Shown here in pieces: positions 26,497 to 34,578 of a stretch of DNA of 64,000 nucleotides. The stretch is from Streptomyces sp. NBC_01471. GTDB taxonomy: Bacteria > Actinomycetota > Actinomycetes > Streptomycetales > Streptomycetaceae. The notes beneath the pieces are model-generated. The model was not told where the DNA came from. It was given only the letters and a program-made list of their open reading frames with translations, and did no database searches. Position 1 is the first letter of the stretch; every line of letters begins with the position of its first letter. The position numbers and the translations under genes were made by a program. The DNA lies in the NCBI RefSeq assembly GCF_041438865.1, contig NZ_CP109450.1, positions 62,001 to 126,000 of the forward strand. Reading direction: 5' to 3'.

Positions 26497-28539
26497 GTGG
26501 TGGGAAACCTTCCCGTCGTCGCGACCAGTTTCGTCGGCAGGACCGGCGAACTGCGCAGTGCGGCACGGGCACTCGAGAAGCACCGGCTGGTCACTCTGAC
26601 GGGCGGCGGCGGGGTCGGCAAGAGCCGGCTGGCGCTGCGCGCTGCCGAGCGGGCAGGCGGGCGGTACTCCGACGGGGTGTGGTGGGCCGACCTGTCACAC
26701 CTCTACGACGACCGGCTGCTGATCGGCACGGTCTCGGACGCCGTCGGCCTCCTCGACCACGATCTGGCCCGCCCGGTGGAAGCACTGTGCGAACGGCTCG
26801 CCGACCGCAATCTGTTACTGGTGCTCGACTGCTGCGAGCGGATCCTGGCCGCCTGCAGCCATCTCGTGGGCGCACTGCTCGATTCCGCACCGAACCTGGC
26901 CGTGCTCGCCACCAGCCGTGAGCCCCTCGGGGTCCCGGGCGAGTACCTCCTGGACGTGCCGCCGCTCGCCGCGGACGGCGACGCCGAGGAGGCCATGCGG
27001 CTCTTCCGCGAACGCGCCGCCGTGGCCGCGCCCCGCCTGTCGCTCGATTCACCGGTCACCGCGGCGGCGGCCGCCGACATCTGCCGCCGGCTGGAGGGCA
27101 TCCCCCTCGCCGTCGAGCTGGCCTGCGCCCGGCTCGCGGAGAACAGCATCGGCCAGATCGCGGAACGACTGGCCTCCCGGCTCGACTTCCTCAGCGAATC
27201 GGACGACCAGGTGTGGCCGCAGCGGCACCGGGCGCTGCGTACCGCCATCGGCTGGAGCCACGAACTGTGCGCCCCCGCCGAACGGCTGCTGTGGGCGCGG
27301 CTCTCCGTCTTCCCGGGAGCCGTCGACGAGGCCGACGTACAGGCCGTGTGCTCGGGTGGCCCTCTCGCCGCCGCGGACATTCCCGCGGTACTGGAGCGGC
27401 TGGCCACCCAGTCCGTACTGCAGCGGGACGGCACGCGGTACCGGATGCTCGACACCCTGCGCGAATACGGCGCCATGTGGCTCGGGGAACTGGGCGAGCA
27501 GCGGACGCTGGCCCGTCGGCACGCCGCGCACTTCGCCGAACTGGCGGGCCGGGCCCACAGCGGATGGCTCGGCCCGCGGCAGGTCGACTGGTACCGCAGG
27601 ATCGCGGACGCCGACGCCGATCTCTGCGCCGCGCTCGACCACCTCATCGCCGAGGACCCGGAGCGGGCCGTCGAGATGGCGGGCTGCACCGGACTGTTCT
27701 GGAGCTGCTGCGGTCATCTGCAGCGGGCCCGCGACTTCCTGGAGCGGGCCCTCGCCCTGGAGACCGGCAGGGGCACCCACCGCACCCGCGCCCTGTGGGC
27801 CCTCGGGATCACTCTCACTCTCCAGGGCGACCACGAGACCGCCCGCGGCCTCGGCGAGCGGTGCAGCGTCGCCGCCTGGCACGACCGCGACACGGAGTCG
27901 ATGCTCTCGGCGGCCCACGCCGTCAGCTTCAACTACCTGATGATGGGCCGCCCGCAGACCGCACACGACGTCAGTGACCACGCGCTGCGCAATCTGCCCG
28001 GCGACCCGCTGGACGCACCGTCGCAGATGCGGTGCAGGGTGATAAGAGTCTTCGCGCTCTCCGCACTGGGCCGCCTCGACGAGGCGTACGAGGACGCCAC
28101 GGATCTGCAGCAGCTGAGCCTGCGCTACGGCGAGTACTGGGCCCGTGCCTACGCCGACCACCAACTCGCCCTGATACACCTGTTGCAGGGCAGGCCGCAG
28201 GAGGCGGAGAGCCACGCGCGCTCCATGCTGTCGGGCAAGCACCAGCTCCACGACAGCCTCGGCATCGCCCTCGGTCTCGATCTGCTCGCCGGGGCGATCG
28301 CCGCGCGGGGCGACGGTGTGGAGGCCGCGCGCACGTCGGGTACGGGGCATGTCTACTGGCTCATGATCGGCCACCCGCGCCGCGGCACCCCGGAGCTGGG
28401 GGAGATCCGTGAGGTCTGGGAGCGCCGGGCCCGGGAGGCGGCCGGGGCTCCGGCCTACGAGCAGGCCTACCGCCGCAGTCTGACGGGAGATGCCGAGACC
28501 GGTCTCGTCCGCGCGCTCCAGGGGGATCTGCCGTTGTGA
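26497..28539 (+). CDS. AfsR/LuxR-like STAND ATPase (NB-ARC + TPR) without output domain
   Basis: A 680-residue signal-transduction ATPase. After GNLPVVATSFVGRTGEL come the P-loop GGGGVGKS (about 34-41), a Walker B-like LLLVLDCCERI, the ATSREPLGVPGE sensor and an EGIPLAVELACARL (GLPL-like) motif, then a winged-helix part and a long C-terminal helical-repeat (TPR-like) region. No N-terminal SARP/OmpR and no C-terminal LuxR helix-turn-helix is present; the protein ends VRALQGDLPL. I chose GTG 26497 because a promoter-like pair lies at 26412-26440; ATG 26374 would lie upstream of it. It probably works through a partner protein. Confidence 0.8.
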   Translation: MVGNLPVVATSFVGRTGELRSAARALEKHRLVTLTGGGGVGKSRLALRAAERAGGRYSDGVWWADLSHLYDDRLLIGTVSDAVGLLDHDLARPVEALCERLADRNLLLVLDCCERILAACSHLVGALLDSAPNLAVLATSREPLGVPGEYLLDVPPLAADGDAEEAMRLFRERAAVAAPRLSLDSPVTAAAAADICRRLEGIPLAVELACARLAENSIGQIAERLASRLDFLSESDDQVWPQRHRALRTAIGWSHELCAPAERLLWARLSVFPGAVDEADVQAVCSGGPLAAADIPAVLERLATQSVLQRDGTRYRMLDTLREYGAMWLGELGEQRTLARRHAAHFAELAGRAHSGWLGPRQVDWYRRIADADADLCAALDHLIAEDPERAVEMAGCTGLFWSCCGHLQRARDFLERALALETGRGTHRTRALWALGITLTLQGDHETARGLGERCSVAAWHDRDTESMLSAAHAVSFNYLMMGRPQTAHDVSDHALRNLPGDPLDAPSQMRCRVIRVFALSALGRLDEAYEDATDLQQLSLRYGEYWARAYADHQLALIHLLQGRPQEAESHARSMLSGKHQLHDSLGIALGLDLLAGAIAARGDGVEAARTSGTGHVYWLMIGHPRRGTPELGEIREVWERRAREAAGAPAYEQAYRRSLTGDAETGLVRALQGDLPL

Positions 28540-28544
28540 CCCGC

Positions 28545-28579
28545 CCGGTGGCGGCCGGTCCGCTTCCGGCCGCCACCGG
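28545..28579. terminator. two-way terminator between STAND ATPase and phospholipase C
   Basis: CCGGTGGCGGCCGG (28545-28558) and CCGGCCGCCACCGG (28566-28579) are exact reverse complements with a 7-base loop, between convergent stops at 28539 and 28619. Confidence 0.78.
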
Positions 28580-28618
28580 CCCACACCGCTGCCCGGCTGT
28601 GCTCGGGCATCCGGCCGG

Positions 28619-30748
28619 TCAGGCGCGGTGCGGGCCCGGATCGCTGGTGCTCGGGCGCCCGTTCTCCAGGTGGCCCGACCAGCGGCGGCGGAATCCGTGG
28701 TCGCCGTGTCCCGCTTCGGTGACCGAGATGTCGTACCAGCCGGAGTGCTCGTGGACCGAGAGGGTGACCTCGGTTGCGGCACCGGCGCGCAGCCGGTGCG
28801 ATGTGCCCTTCCCGCGGCCGTAGGCGTCGGCCACCCGGACCGTACGCGCGGTCCGGCCCCGGTTGGAGACCCTGATCCGGATGCGGTCGCCGCCCTGGGG
28901 CGTGCAGGAGGCGTGCAGCGCGTCGCCCGACGAACCGGCGAACTCGCACAGCGTGCCGTTGGGGCCGTAGGCGGAGAGCTCGTACGCGCCGCCGGTGGCG
29001 GCCGTCCGCCAGTAGTCGCTCAGGGTGTCCCGGGCGGAGACGGTGTAACGGCGCGGAGCTGCCTGTGGCTGCCTGCGGTCGTAGACGTAGAACGCCGCGC
29101 CGGTCCGCCCGTGGTTGGCGAACTCCAGCTGGAACCGCTCTCCGTGCGCCCCGCCCTCATTGACCCGTACGTCGTACGGCAGCGCGCGGGCGCGGCGGAC
29201 ACCGGGCTCCTGCCTGGGCATGTGCTGAGGCAGCGGCACCTGGTACGGCTTCCCCGACGACGCGATCGGCGCGGGGACCCGGAGGGAGACGGGCGCGGAG
29301 TCGGCGCCGGAGAAGTCGAGCGCCGAGGTCAGGTCGCCGCAGACGGAGCGGCGCCAGGCGCTGATGTTCGGCTCGCGGATCCCGAATCTGGCCTCCAGGA
29401 ACCGCAGCACCGAGGTGTGGTCGAAGGTCTCCGAACAGACCCAGCCGCCGCGTGACCAGGGCGAGATGACCAGCAGCGGCACCCTCGGGCCCAGGCCGAT
29501 CGGCTGGAGACCTCCCGGGTCGGCGCCGGGTACCAGCGGGCTCATCTCCCCCGGGTAGGCGCCGAGGTCGAGGATCTCGTCGCCGAGGCTCCGGACCAGG
29601 TCCCGGGAGACCATGCCCCGGGCGCCCGGCGCGCTGCCGATCGGCGGCATGGGCGGGACGACGTGGTCGAACAGGCCGTCGTTCTCGTCGTAGTTGACGA
29701 TGAAGACCGTGCGCCCCCACACCTCGGGGTCGGCGGTGAGCGCTTCGAGTACCAGGTTGATGTACGCGGCGCCGTCGGTCGGCGAGGCGGACGGGTGCTC
29801 GGAGTACTTGTAGGGCGGGACGATCCAGGACACCTGGGGCAGGGTGCCGCGCTCGACGTCGTCGCGCAGCTCCTTGAGTGTGTGGTCCGACGCCCCCTTC
29901 TCCACCAGCGGCCCGGTGGCGCCTTCGGCCACCTGGTACTGCTCGAAGAACATCAGCGAGTTGTCGGTGTAGTTGTCCGTCGGGCTGCCGGGTTCGCCGG
30001 TGCCGCCCTGGTACAGCTTCCAGCTGACCTTCGCGGCCTCCAGCCGTTCCGGGTACGTGGTCCAGGTGTAGCCGTTCGTGTTGTTGCGCTCGCCGAGACC
30101 GGGGCCGTTGGGCCGGCGTCCGTAGACATTGCGCGGGTCGCAGGTCCCGCTCCACAGATAGATCCGGTTCGGCGCGGTGTCGGCGTGCACCGAACAGAAG
30201 TAGGAGTCGCAGATGGTGAACGCCTCAGCGAGGGCGTAGTGGTAGAGCAGGTCCTGCCGCTTGAGGTGTCCCATGGTGAGGGCGTCCTGCTTCTGGTTCA
30301 CCCACTGGTCGTGGCGGCCCTCGTTCCAGGCGAGGTGCCCGCTGCTCCAGCCGTGGTCGGTGCCCGCCTGGTATTCGGTGGTGCTCCTGGGGTCGATGTA
30401 CCAGGGCAGTACCTCGGTCGCGGTGTCCGGCAGCCCGCGTGCGTTGTACCGCGCGGTGTGCGTGCCCGCGGCGGGCTGGTTCCACACGGGTCTGCCGTCG
30501 GGCAGCAGTGCCGGGCGCGGATCGCCGAAGCCGCGTACCCCGCGGAGGCCGCCGAAGTAGTGGTCGAACGAACGGTTCTCCTGCATGAGGATCACCACGT
30601 GGTCGACATCCTTGATGGACCGGGTGCGCGACAGGGCGGGCATGGCCATGGCCTTGCCTATCGCCGGAGGGAAGGCCGAGAGTACGGCGGCCGACGCGGC
30701 GGTCGCGCCACCTGCCTGGAGAAAACGTCGACGGTCAAACGTGGCCAT
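28619..30748 (-). CDS. phosphocholine-specific phospholipase C, Tat-exported
   Basis: A 709-residue exported phosphoesterase of the bacterial PLC / acid-phosphatase-like family that hydrolyses phosphatidylcholine and related lipids. A Tat signal (DRRRFLQAGG, residues 4-13) is followed by the phosphoesterase domain with ENRSFDHYFGGLRG, a SWIVPPYKYSEHPS block, NYDENDGLFDHV and PLLVISPWSRGGWV. Two C-terminal beta-rich repeats (DUF756 type; GERFQLEFANHGRTGAAFYVY, then GGDRIRIRVSNRGRTARTVRV) complete the usual layout. Start ATG 30748 has AGAAGG upstream and gives the Tat motif at the correct position. It may serve phosphate or choline scavenging; no pho box was recognised. Confidence 0.92.
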   Translation of the reverse strand: MATFDRRRFLQAGGATAASAAVLSAFPPAIGKAMAMPALSRTRSIKDVDHVVILMQENRSFDHYFGGLRGVRGFGDPRPALLPDGRPVWNQPAAGTHTARYNARGLPDTATEVLPWYIDPRSTTEYQAGTDHGWSSGHLAWNEGRHDQWVNQKQDALTMGHLKRQDLLYHYALAEAFTICDSYFCSVHADTAPNRIYLWSGTCDPRNVYGRRPNGPGLGERNNTNGYTWTTYPERLEAAKVSWKLYQGGTGEPGSPTDNYTDNSLMFFEQYQVAEGATGPLVEKGASDHTLKELRDDVERGTLPQVSWIVPPYKYSEHPSASPTDGAAYINLVLEALTADPEVWGRTVFIVNYDENDGLFDHVVPPMPPIGSAPGARGMVSRDLVRSLGDEILDLGAYPGEMSPLVPGADPGGLQPIGLGPRVPLLVISPWSRGGWVCSETFDHTSVLRFLEARFGIREPNISAWRRSVCGDLTSALDFSGADSAPVSLRVPAPIASSGKPYQVPLPQHMPRQEPGVRRARALPYDVRVNEGGAHGERFQLEFANHGRTGAAFYVYDRRQPQAAPRRYTVSARDTLSDYWRTAATGGAYELSAYGPNGTLCEFAGSSGDALHASCTPQGGDRIRIRVSNRGRTARTVRVADAYGRGKGTSHRLRAGAATEVTLSVHEHSGWYDISVTEAGHGDHGFRRRWSGHLENGRPSTSDPGPHRA

Positions 30749-31193
30749 GTGGCTGCAACCTTCTGTTGGCAACAAGGATCTTTCGAACACCTCCGATCAT
30801 TCAGGGCCACATCCGCTGCCGGGCATCCCCCTGGAGGACACCGGGTGAGCTACCGGCCAACTCTGTGTTCGTCCGGCCCGTACGGGACAGGCCCCTGTTC
30901 TGCGGGAATGCCTCCCGGCCATGGGCGAACAGGGGTCGCGACCCTCGCTGCCGCCGCCGCGCCAGCCGTCGTGGACAATGGCGGACGGCCCCGATCCGTG
31001 CCGGCCCGGCGTGGATTTCCGGGCGGAAAATACTGGTTTCGCCGGGACTTTTTCGCTTTCGGGGGATGCGCGGCGAGACGCCCGATCCACACCATCGGTT
31101 TTTGCCCAAGGTGTGTCTGAAACTATTCGTTCACCCTGCTCAGCGCCTCGGAGATCTCGACAACGCCACATCCACGCCCATAGCGTCTCGCCC
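30749..31193. other. 445-base divergent intergenic region
   Basis: It separates the phospholipase C gene (minus) from the small Rieske-like gene (plus). It must hold both promoters, but I see no strong -35/-10 pair or long palindrome. Open frames here on both strands lack ribosome sites and look like GC shadows, although an unrecognised short gene cannot be excluded. Confidence 0.5.
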
Positions 31194-31520
31194 ATGACAA
31201 CCCCCCCGGATGACCGGAGGTTTCGGCGTGAGATGGCCGTGGCCCACAGGTCTGGATGGCATCTCATCGACTTGCTCAGCGCACTGCCCGAGCCTGGCGA
31301 TTCCCTGATGGTGACTATCCTGGGCGAGCCCGTCGTCGTCTGCCGCAACGCCGCCGACGGAGAGCTCGAGGCATTCCGGTGCCTGCGCCGGCCTCGTGGC
31401 GCGCCACAGCCGGTCCGGTGCGTCATACGGTACGGAATGATCTTCGTGAATCTCCAGCCAACCGATCACGAGGACATATCGGCCGAGACCCACAACACCG
31501 TTACCCCCCAGAGCGCCTGA
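31194..31520 (+). CDS. small Rieske-like protein lacking iron-sulfur ligands
   Basis: A 108-residue soluble protein. The middle (GEPVVVCRNADGE-like, FRCLRRPRGAPQPV, RYGMIFVNLQPTD) follows the pattern of a Rieske domain of ring-hydroxylating oxygenases, where CPHRGAP and a later CxxH bind the 2Fe-2S cluster. Here the first pair reads C-L-R and no second C-x-x-H exists, so it cannot bind a standard cluster. Start is ATG 31194, before MTTPPDDRR. It converges on a degenerate SDR gene across a perfect terminator. The Rieske relation is my inference from a short pattern; it could be an unrelated small protein. Confidence 0.55.
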   Translation: MTTPPDDRRFRREMAVAHRSGWHLIDLLSALPEPGDSLMVTILGEPVVVCRNAADGELEAFRCLRRPRGAPQPVRCVIRYGMIFVNLQPTDHEDISAETHNTVTPQSA

Positions 31521-31565
31521 GGCGAACAGCCCGTCACAGCAGATCGTCCGGGCGCTCCCCACGGA

Positions 31566-31604
31566 CAGCGGCGCCACCGTGACCTGAACACGGTGGCGCC
31601 GCTG
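31566..31604. terminator. perfect 16-bp two-way terminator
   Basis: CAGCGGCGCCACCGTG (31566-31581) and CACGGTGGCGCCGCTG (31589-31604) are exact reverse complements with a 7-base loop, followed by CGGTTTTCC. It lies between the convergent Rieske-like (ends 31520) and SDR (ends 31684) genes. Confidence 0.85.
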
Positions 31605-31683
31605 CGGTTTTCCGGCTCACCGGCGGAGCGCCGGGCCGGAACGCCGCTGCCGTTCGCAGAGACGGCACCGGCTGGGCAGAAAG

Positions 31684-32379
31684 TCAGGAGACCATGAGCA
31701 GACGGCTTTCCACTCCGATGTATTCGCCATTGACCCCGTCGGCGTCGGGCGACGCGAGCAGCTTGACGTTCTTGGCCGCCGCGGCCACCAGTGGCGCGTC
31801 GACCCGGGTCTGCCAGGTGGACGCCGGGTGCGCGGTGCCGCGCACCGAAACCCGCTGACCCAAAGGTGAGTTGAGAGTGACGACGTTGCAGGTGATGCCG
31901 TGAAATGCCTCGTCGCGAGCCATCCTGCTGACGAAGCCGCGGAGCGCCGCTTCGGACGTACTGCCGAACTGCCGGGCGGAGAGTCCGTCCTGGGCGGAGG
32001 TGCAGAGGAAGATGATGCGCCCCTGTCCGCTCGCCCGGAGGGCGGGAACGGCCCTGCGGATCAGCCGGAAGGTCCCGATGATCCGGTTGTCGGCGACGGA
32101 CACGAACCGGTCGTCCCTCAGCATCAGATCGCAGGACAGATCGATGGAGGCGATGACGATGCCGACGGGCCCGTGCCGCTCCTCGACCAGCGCGAGCGCA
32201 CCGTCGATCTGCGACTCGTCCGTCACGTCACACGCCACCGTCAGGTCCGGCCCCGCGGGTGCGTGCGGACCGGAGTACGTCGCGGCGACGCGGTCACCGG
32301 ACTCTTGCAGCGCCTTGGTGATCCCCTGGCTTACCTCACTGTGACCATCGACGATGAGCACGGACCGCTGGGATGGCAT
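31684..32379 (-). CDS. SDR-fold protein with degenerate active site
   Basis: A 231-residue protein with FabG-like layout (VACDVTDESQIDGAL, GTFRLIRRAVPALRASGQGRIIFL, LRGFVSRMARDEAFHGITCNVV). The key residues are missing. The nucleotide loop reads DGHSEVSQGI instead of TGxxxGIG, the NNAG region reads ASID, and no Tyr-X3-Lys is present (QFGSTSEAAL). It therefore probably lacks dehydrogenase activity and may bind a ligand or partner. Start ATG 32379 follows AGGGGA. It is divergent from an MmyB-type regulator, a pairing often seen between MmyB regulators and SDR genes. Confidence 0.78.
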   Translation of the reverse strand: MPSQRSVLIVDGHSEVSQGITKALQESGDRVAATYSGPHAPAGPDLTVACDVTDESQIDGALALVEERHGPVGIVIASIDLSCDLMLRDDRFVSVADNRIIGTFRLIRRAVPALRASGQGRIIFLCTSAQDGLSARQFGSTSEAALRGFVSRMARDEAFHGITCNVVTLNSPLGQRVSVRGTAHPASTWQTRVDAPLVAAAAKNVKLLASPDADGVNGEYIGVESRLLMVS

Positions 32380-32401
32380 TGCAAGTCCCCTACCTTTCGC
32401 G

Positions 32402-32423
32402 AATGCAGCAGACACTCTGCATT
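32402..32423. promoter_or_regulatory. inverted repeat, candidate MmyB-type operator
   Basis: AATGCAG (32402-32408) and CTGCATT (32417-32423) are exact reverse complements with an 8-base spacer, 23 bases upstream of the SDR start and about 110 bases from the divergent regulator. Confidence 0.45.
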
Positions 32424-32531
32424 GTTCACCTGCGACACTTCAGAGTCTCACGGCCATCGACCGGTCTTTCCACGTAAAAGACATGCAGATAATTGTTGGC
32501 CCGCTGTTCGGCGGGCAGTTACGGGGGAAAT

Positions 32532-33386
32532 ATGACACTCTCGGCCCAGGATGCGGCGGCTCTGCGTACCTTGCTGGAGAGCCGGCGGGCAGCCATCGCG
32601 CCCGAGACGGTGGGCTATACCGAGCGGAGCGGAGCCGGCCGCCCGGTCAACGGACTGAGTCAGGAGCAGATAGACACCCTGACACACCGGGCCCGGGGAA
32701 CCTACGGACGGCTCATCAACGGACCGGAGCACCGGCCCAATCCGACGTACCTCGGCGATCTCGCCCGGTTACTGAGGATGACGGAGCAGGAGTGGACCAC
32801 GCTCTACTGGCTGACCCGCCGCGAGGTGCCCGCCCCGCTGCACAACACATCCGGCATGGCAGTCCCGGGCGCCTGGGAGGCCGTCGAGCTGATCCACGGC
32901 GTGATGGCCTATCTGGTCGACTCCGCCTGGAATCTGATCACGTGCAACAAGGAGTACATGGAGCTCTTCCCGGGCGGGGAGGCTCCACAGAACGCCCTGA
33001 TGTTCATGGCGGTCAGCCCCGAACGGCACGCCCTGCTGCTGGACTGGGAGAGAAGCTGGGCGCCATTCGCGCTCGGCCAGTTGCGGCGGGCCTCCCAGGA
33101 GCGCCCGGACAACCAGGATTTGGCCCGGATCGAGGAGTGCGTACTGCGCGATCCGGTCGCGGGGCCGCTGTACGAGGCAACCCCCTTCCTGGCTCTTCCT
33201 TTTCCGGATGGCACCCAACGCCCTTTCCAACACCCACAGTTGGGCGAAGGAATGGTGAGCGTGTGCACGGCTGAGCCGGTCACGTCGGCGGGCTCGCGGC
33301 TGGTTCTGCTTTCCTTCCGGCCCGGACCACCGGGTGAGCACCGCAGGAATGCCGATCTGCGTGCGGCACACCACTCAGTGGGCTGA
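32532..33386 (+). CDS. MmyB-like XRE-family transcriptional regulator
   Basis: A 284-residue regulator. The N-terminal XRE-type helix-turn-helix (about 5-95; LSQEQIDTLTHRARGTYGRLINGPEHRPN, read in two parts) includes the YLGDLARLLRMTEQEW segment typical of this family. The C-terminal MmyB ligand domain (about 110-270) has YLVDSAWNLITCNKEYMELFPGG, NALMFMAV and the PELGE-like FQHPQLGEGMVSV. Family members bind fatty-acid-like ligands. Start ATG 32532 follows GGGGGAA. It is divergent from the degenerate SDR gene, its likely target. Confidence 0.85.
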   Translation: MTLSAQDAAALRTLLESRRAAIAPETVGYTERSGAGRPVNGLSQEQIDTLTHRARGTYGRLINGPEHRPNPTYLGDLARLLRMTEQEWTTLYWLTRREVPAPLHNTSGMAVPGAWEAVELIHGVMAYLVDSAWNLITCNKEYMELFPGGEAPQNALMFMAVSPERHALLLDWERSWAPFALGQLRRASQERPDNQDLARIEECVLRDPVAGPLYEATPFLALPFPDGTQRPFQHPQLGEGMVSVCTAEPVTSAGSRLVLLSFRPGPPGEHRRNADLRAAHHSVG

Positions 33387-33491
33387 AAGTCTTCCTGATG
33401 GAGAGTCACACCTATCCGGCCCATGCGCCCCAGCACTCACGGGAACTGCCCCTGCCGTCCACGTCAGCCCTCCCCGCGATCGTTCTTCCTC

Positions 33492-33525
33492 AGTGCGAGG
33501 TGATCAGGAGTGCGAGGTGATCAGG
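33492..33525. repeat. 17-bp tandem direct duplication
   Basis: AGTGCGAGGTGATCAGG occurs twice head to tail (33492-33508 and 33509-33525), apparently a recent local duplication between the MmyB-type gene and the methyltransferase gene. Confidence 0.9.
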
Positions 33526-33609
33526 CGTGAATTCATCGACGGCACCGCACCGAATCATCCGGACGGCCCCCGGCTGGAGTGCTCGTGGTCGGCACCCGCC
33601 GGAGACTGA
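33517..33609 (+). CDS. possible 30-residue small protein
   Basis: A GTG at 33517, inside the second copy of the 17-bp duplication, opens a 30-codon frame (VIRREFIDGTAPNH..., ending SAPAGD) that closes just before the convergent methyltransferase. GCGAG lies close upstream. No family was recognised, and it may be a chance frame left by the duplication. Confidence 0.2.
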   Translation: MIRREFIDGTAPNHPDGPRLECSWSAPAGD

Positions 33610-33615
33610 CCGCGC

Positions 33616-34296
33616 TCACAGCGGCTTGCGCGCCCTGACGCCCAGGACGACTGGCGTGGGCGCCCCGTGCTCGGTGAACCCTTCCAGCACGAGTCCCGCG
33701 TTCAGAAAGGCCTGAAGCAGGCCGGGCAGCGGCAGATGTCTGGCTCCGACCTTGTCCCGCAGACCCTGGTCCGTCCAGGAATCCGTGGTCCACCGGCCGT
33801 CGAGGTAGCCGGGCCCGAGCACCACCGCATCCGGATCGCTCCGGTCGGCGAACCCTCCGCAGAAACAGGGGTGGACGCCGATGTGCACGAGCACCCCGCC
33901 GGGCCGGAGCACCCTGGCTATCTCTCCCAGGACCGCCGGATAGTCGGGCATGTCGGTGTGCACCATCACCGCGACTGCCGCCGGAACCGCTCCGTCCAGG
34001 ACGGGCAGCCGCACGGCGTCCGCCTGCGCGACGGGCAGCCGACCGCGGGCGTGACCCAGCATCCCGGCCGAAAGATCCACCCCGACCGGTGTCCAGCCGA
34101 GGTCCCGTACCCGGCCGGCATGAACGCCGGTGCCGCAGCCGGCCTCAAGGCAGATGCCGCTTCCCGTACCGAGGAGACCGTCCAGCAGCCCACCCAGGGC
34201 GCGCGGGTTGCCGTCGGAGGTTCCGGCATCGCCGGCACCCAGGAACTCCCGCTCGTACCAGTCGGCCATCCGGTCGTATGCCGCCGTCGGAGCCAT
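33616..34296 (-). CDS. class I SAM-dependent methyltransferase
   Basis: A 226-residue methyltransferase. The SAM-binding motif I is LEAGCGTGVHAG (about 51-62), followed by an acidic GVDLSAGML and a motif-IV-like VMVHTDMPDYPAVLGEIARVLRPGGVLVHIG. The YDRMADWYEREF start is typical of ubiE/methyltransferase-11 proteins. Start ATG 34296 follows GGAAGGAA. It is divergent from the GH92 gene. Substrate unknown. Confidence 0.87.
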   Translation of the reverse strand: MAPTAAYDRMADWYEREFLGAGDAGTSDGNPRALGGLLDGLLGTGSGICLEAGCGTGVHAGRVRDLGWTPVGVDLSAGMLGHARGRLPVAQADAVRLPVLDGAVPAAVAVMVHTDMPDYPAVLGEIARVLRPGGVLVHIGVHPCFCGGFADRSDPDAVVLGPGYLDGRWTTDSWTDQGLRDKVGARHLPLPGLLQAFLNAGLVLEGFTEHGAPTPVVLGVRARKPL

Positions 34297-34538
34297 CCGC
34301 GTGTTCCTTCCGATGTCCGCGCTGCCACTGCCGCCCGGTGCGGCCGCCGTCCCGTTCCCTGCCCCGAAGGCCCGGCCCCGCCCCCTGATTCCGCCCGGGG
34401 CGCAATCGCCCTGCGGGCCGGCCCCGCACAGCCGGCTCTCAGCCCCGAGCGGCGGATGACGGGGCGTCGTCGTCGCACCGGAAGCGGGCTTGTTCATCCC
34501 CCGCCCTCTTGACCGGGCACGGTCAGTTACCTGAGTGT

Positions 34539-34559
34539 GTGGTGGGCCCGGCCCACCAC
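34539..34559. promoter_or_regulatory. 9-bp inverted repeat upstream of the GH92 gene
   Basis: GTGGTGGGC (34539-34547) and GCCCACCAC (34551-34559) are exact reverse complements with a 3-base centre. It ends 8 bases before the AGGAGG ribosome site (34568-34573) and lies downstream of a TTGACC (34509-34514). It could be an operator or a 5'-leader hairpin. Confidence 0.45.
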
Positions 34560-34578
34560 CCTTTCGCAGGAGGTACAC

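Noticed and set aside
29663..31120. 485-codon plus-strand frame opposite phospholipase C
   Set aside because: Antisense shadow; the minus strand has complete family motifs and a Tat signal.
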